Assembly (NCBI RefSeq): GCF_048569485.1
Contig: NW_027442061.1
Span: forward strand, 186,001-250,000
DNA from: Anomaloglossus baeobatrachus
Lineage: Eukaryota > Chordata > Amphibia > Anura > Aromobatidae
Direction: 5' to 3'
Length of the DNA stretch: 64,000 bases
The notes beneath the pieces are model-generated. The model had not been told where the DNA came from. It worked only from the letters and a program-made list of their open reading frames with translations, and ran no database searches. The translations under genes and the position numbers were made by a program. Below are positions 61,101 to 64,000 of the stretch, one piece after another; the first letter of the stretch is position 1; every line of letters starts with the position of its first letter.

Positions 61101-64000
61101 ATGATATAATTGCTGTGGCTTTCCCTGCAGAAGACGGGGGTTGTGCAGGGATGGAGTCAGCATGATATAATTGCTGTGGCTTTCTCTGCAGCAGACGGGG
61201 GTTGTGCAGGGATGGAGTCAGCATGATATAATGGCTGTGGCTTTCTCTGCAGCAGACGGGGGTTGTGCGGGGATGGAGTCAGCATGATATAATTGCGGTG
61301 GCTTTCTCTGCAGCAGACGGGGGTTGTGCAGGGATGGAGTCAGCATGATATAATTGCTGTGGCTTTCTCTGCAGCAGACGGGGGTTGTGCGGGGATGGAG
61401 TCAGCATGATATAATTGCTGTGGCTTTCTCTGCAGCAGACGGGGGTTGTGCAGGGATGGGGTCAGCATGATATAATTGCTGTGGCTTTCTCTGCAGCAGA
61501 CGGGGGTTGTGCAGGGATGGAGTCAGCATGATATAATTGCTGTGGCTTTCTCTGCAGCAGACAAGGGTTGTGCAGGGATGGAGTCAGCATGATATAATTG
61601 CTGTGGCTTTCCCTGCAGCAGACGGGGGTTGTGCGGGGATGGAGTCAGCATGATATAATTGCTGTGGCTTTCTCTGCAGCAGACGGGGGTTGTGCAGGGA
61701 TGGAGTCAGCATGATATAATTGCTGTGGCTTTCTCTGCAGCAGACGGGGGTTGTGCGGGGATGGAGTCAGCATGATATAATTGCTGTGGCTTTCTCTGCA
61801 GCAGACGGGGGTTGTGCAGAGATGGAGTCAGCATGATATAATTGCTGTGGCTTTCTCTGCAGCAGACGGGGGTTGTGCAGGGATGGAGTCAGCATGATAT
61901 AATGGCTGTGGCTTTCTCTGCAGCAGACGGGGGTTGTGCAGGGATGGAGTCAGCATGATATAATGGCTGTAGCTTTCTCTGCAGCAGACGGGGGTTGTGC
62001 AGGGATGGAGTCAGCATGATATAATTGCTGTGGCTTTCTCTGCAGCAGACGGGGGTTGTGCGGGGATGGAGTCAGCATGATATAATTGCTGTGGCTTTCT
62101 CTGCAGCAGACGGGGGTTGGGCAGGGATGGAGTCAGCATGATATAATTGCTGTGGCTTTCTCTGCAGCAGACGGGGGTTGTGCAGGGATGGAGTCAGCAT
62201 GATATAATTGCTGTGGCTTTCTCTGCAGCAGACGGGGGTTGGGCAGGGATGGAGTCAGCATGATATAATTGCTGTGGCTTTCTCTGCAGTAGACGGGGGT
62301 TGTGCAGGGATGGAGTCAGCATGATATAATTGCTGTGGCTTTCCCTGCAGCAGACGGGGGTTGTGCAGGGATGGAGTCAGCATGATATAATGGCTGTGGC
62401 TTTCCCTGCAGAAGACGGGGGTTGTGCAGGGATGGAGTCAGCATGATATAATTGCTGTGGCTTTCTCTGCAGCAGACGGGGGTTGTGCGGGGATGGAGTC
62501 AGCATGATATAATGGCTGTGGCTTTCTCTGCAGCAGACGGGGGTTGTGCAGGGATGGAGTCAGCATGATATAATTGCTGTGGCTTTCTCTGCAGCAGACG
62601 GGGGTTGTGCGGGGATGGAGTCAGCATGATATAATTGCTGTGGCTTTCTCTGCAGCAGACGGGGGTTGTGCAGGGATGGAGTCAGCATGATATAATTGCT
62701 GTGGCTTTCCCTGCAGCAGACGGGGGTTGTGCGGGGATGGAGTCAGCATGATATAATTGCTGTGGCTTTCTCTGCAGCAGACGGGGGTTGTGCAGGGATG
62801 GAGTCAGCATGATATAATTGCTGTGGCTTTCCCTGCAGCAGACGGAGATTGTGCAGGGATGGAGTCAGCATGATATAATGGCTGTGGCTTTCTCTGCAGC
62901 AGACGGGGGTTGTGCGGGGATGGAGTCAGCATGATATAATGGCTGTGGCTTTCTCTGCAGCAGACGGGGGTTGTGCGGGGATGGAGTCAGCATGATATAA
63001 TTGCAGTGGCTTTCTCTGCAGCAGACGGGGGTTGTGCGGGGATGGAGTCAGCATGATATAATGGCTGTGGCTTTCTCTGCAGCAGACGGGGGTTGTGCAG
63101 GGATGGAGTCAGCATGATATAATTGCTGTGGCTTTCTCTGCAGCAGACGGGGGTTGTGCAGGGATGGAGTCAGCATGATATAATTGCTGTGGCTTTCTCT
63201 GCAGCAGACGGGGGTTGTGCAGGGATGGAGTCAGCATGATATAATGGCTGTGGCTTTCTCTGCAGCAGACGGGGGTTGTGCAGGGATGGAGTCAGCATGA
63301 TATAATTGCTGTGGCTTTCTCTGCAGCAGACGGGGGTTGTGCAGGGATGGAGTCAGCATGATATAATTGCTGTGGCTTTCTCTGCAGCAGACGGGGGTTG
63401 TGCGGGGATGGAGTCAGCATGATATAATGGCTGTGGCTTTCTCTGCAGCAGACGGGGGTTGTGCAGGGATGGAGTCAGCATGATATAATTGCTGTGGCTT
63501 TCTCTGCAGCAGACGGGGGTTGTGCGGGGATGGAGTCAGCATGATATAATTGCTGTGGCTTTCTCTGCAGCAGACGGGGGTTGTGCAGGGATGGAGTCAG
63601 CATGATATAATTGCTGTGGCTTTCTCTGCAGCAGACGGGGGTTGTGCGGGGATGGGGTCAGCATGATATAATGGCTGTGGCTTTCTCTGCAGCAGACGGG
63701 GGTTGTGCAGGGATGGAGTCAGCATGATATAATTGCTGTGGCTTTCTCTGCAGCAGACGGGGGTTGTGCAGGGATGGAGTCAGCATGATATAATGGCTGT
63801 GGCTTTCTCTGCAGCAGACGGAGGTTGTGCGGGGATGGAGTCAGCATGATATAATGGCTGTGGCTTTCTCTGCAGCAGACGGGGGTTGTGCGGGGATGGA
63901 GTCAGCATGATATAATTGCAGTGGCTTTCTCTGCAGCAGACGGGGGTTGTGCAGGGATGGAGTCAGCATGATATAATGGCTGTGGCTTTCTCTGCAGCAG
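58199..64000. repeat. 61-bp minisatellite, at least 95 copies
   Basis: The unit is gcagacgggggttgtgcagg then gatggagtcagcatgatata then attgctgtggctttctctgc plus a. Variants are few: cagg/cggg, attgct/atggct, and ctct/ccct. It begins about 120 bases upstream of the VEERSRL exon and continues past the right edge, so the full size is unknown. Minus-strand frames of about 100-164 codons are repeat artefacts. On the plus strand each unit ends in a pyrimidine-rich tract plus cag that resembles a splice acceptor, on the strand opposite to MINK1. Confidence 0.97.

Noticed and set aside
58199-64000. Exon-bearing tandem duplication of MINK1
   Set aside because: The repeated unit contains no MINK1 coding sequence, and the flanking exon is present once.
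1-64000. Centromeric or telomeric satellite
   Set aside because: There are at least eight unrelated unit types, separated by spliced exons of one gene, and no TTAGGG runs were seen. Position near a chromosome end cannot be excluded, but the sequence does not show it.

Overview
The window is a piece of vertebrate nuclear DNA, most likely from a frog or toad. It holds the 3' half of one host gene, MINK1 (misshapen-like kinase 1), on the minus strand. The amphibian inference rests on an L2-type LINE whose 3' tail (...gcggaatatgttggcgctat... followed by aataaag and an ATT repeat) is, from memory, of a form common in anuran genomes. Several fold-back elements support it weakly. I could not search a database, so the species is open.

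MINK1 can be followed through 17 coding exons from 58,076 down to the stop codon at 3,634. All introns are GT-AG, and the exons join in frame to 764 codons (763 residues plus stop). They cover the serine/proline-rich intermediate region, the acidic DYSSSS block and the whole C-terminal citron homology (CNH) domain. The kinase domain and coiled coil lie beyond the right edge. Nothing in these exons looks broken.

About 50 kb of the 64 kb (near 78 percent) is tandem minisatellite. Left to right: a GA-rich tract (1-600); a 47-bp array inside a MITE (819-2416), past the gene's 3' end; MINK1 CNH exons (3.6-5.6 kb); an old degenerate repeat in an intron (5.6-7.0 kb); more exons (7.3-8.1 kb); a 16.9-kb intron filled by a 42-bp and a related 45-bp array (8.4-24.7 kb); three exons (25.0-25.5 kb); a 2.75-kb intron with a 37-bp array; one exon (28.3-28.5 kb); a 29.4-kb intron with an 80-bp array, an L2 LINE split by a roughly 55-60-bp array of its own coding sequence, and a 51-bp array; one exon (57.9-58.1 kb); and a 61-bp array running off the right edge.

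The most notable structure is the LINE at 35.05-55.28 kb. A 20-codon piece of its own ORF2 C-terminus has been amplified about 300 times into 17.1 kb, and the LINE resumes on the far side at the expected codon. Intron sizes are bimodal: the twelve introns without arrays are 78-329 bp, and the four longer ones each hold at least one tandem array. The very long open frames in the arrays come from stop-free repeat units and are not called as genes.
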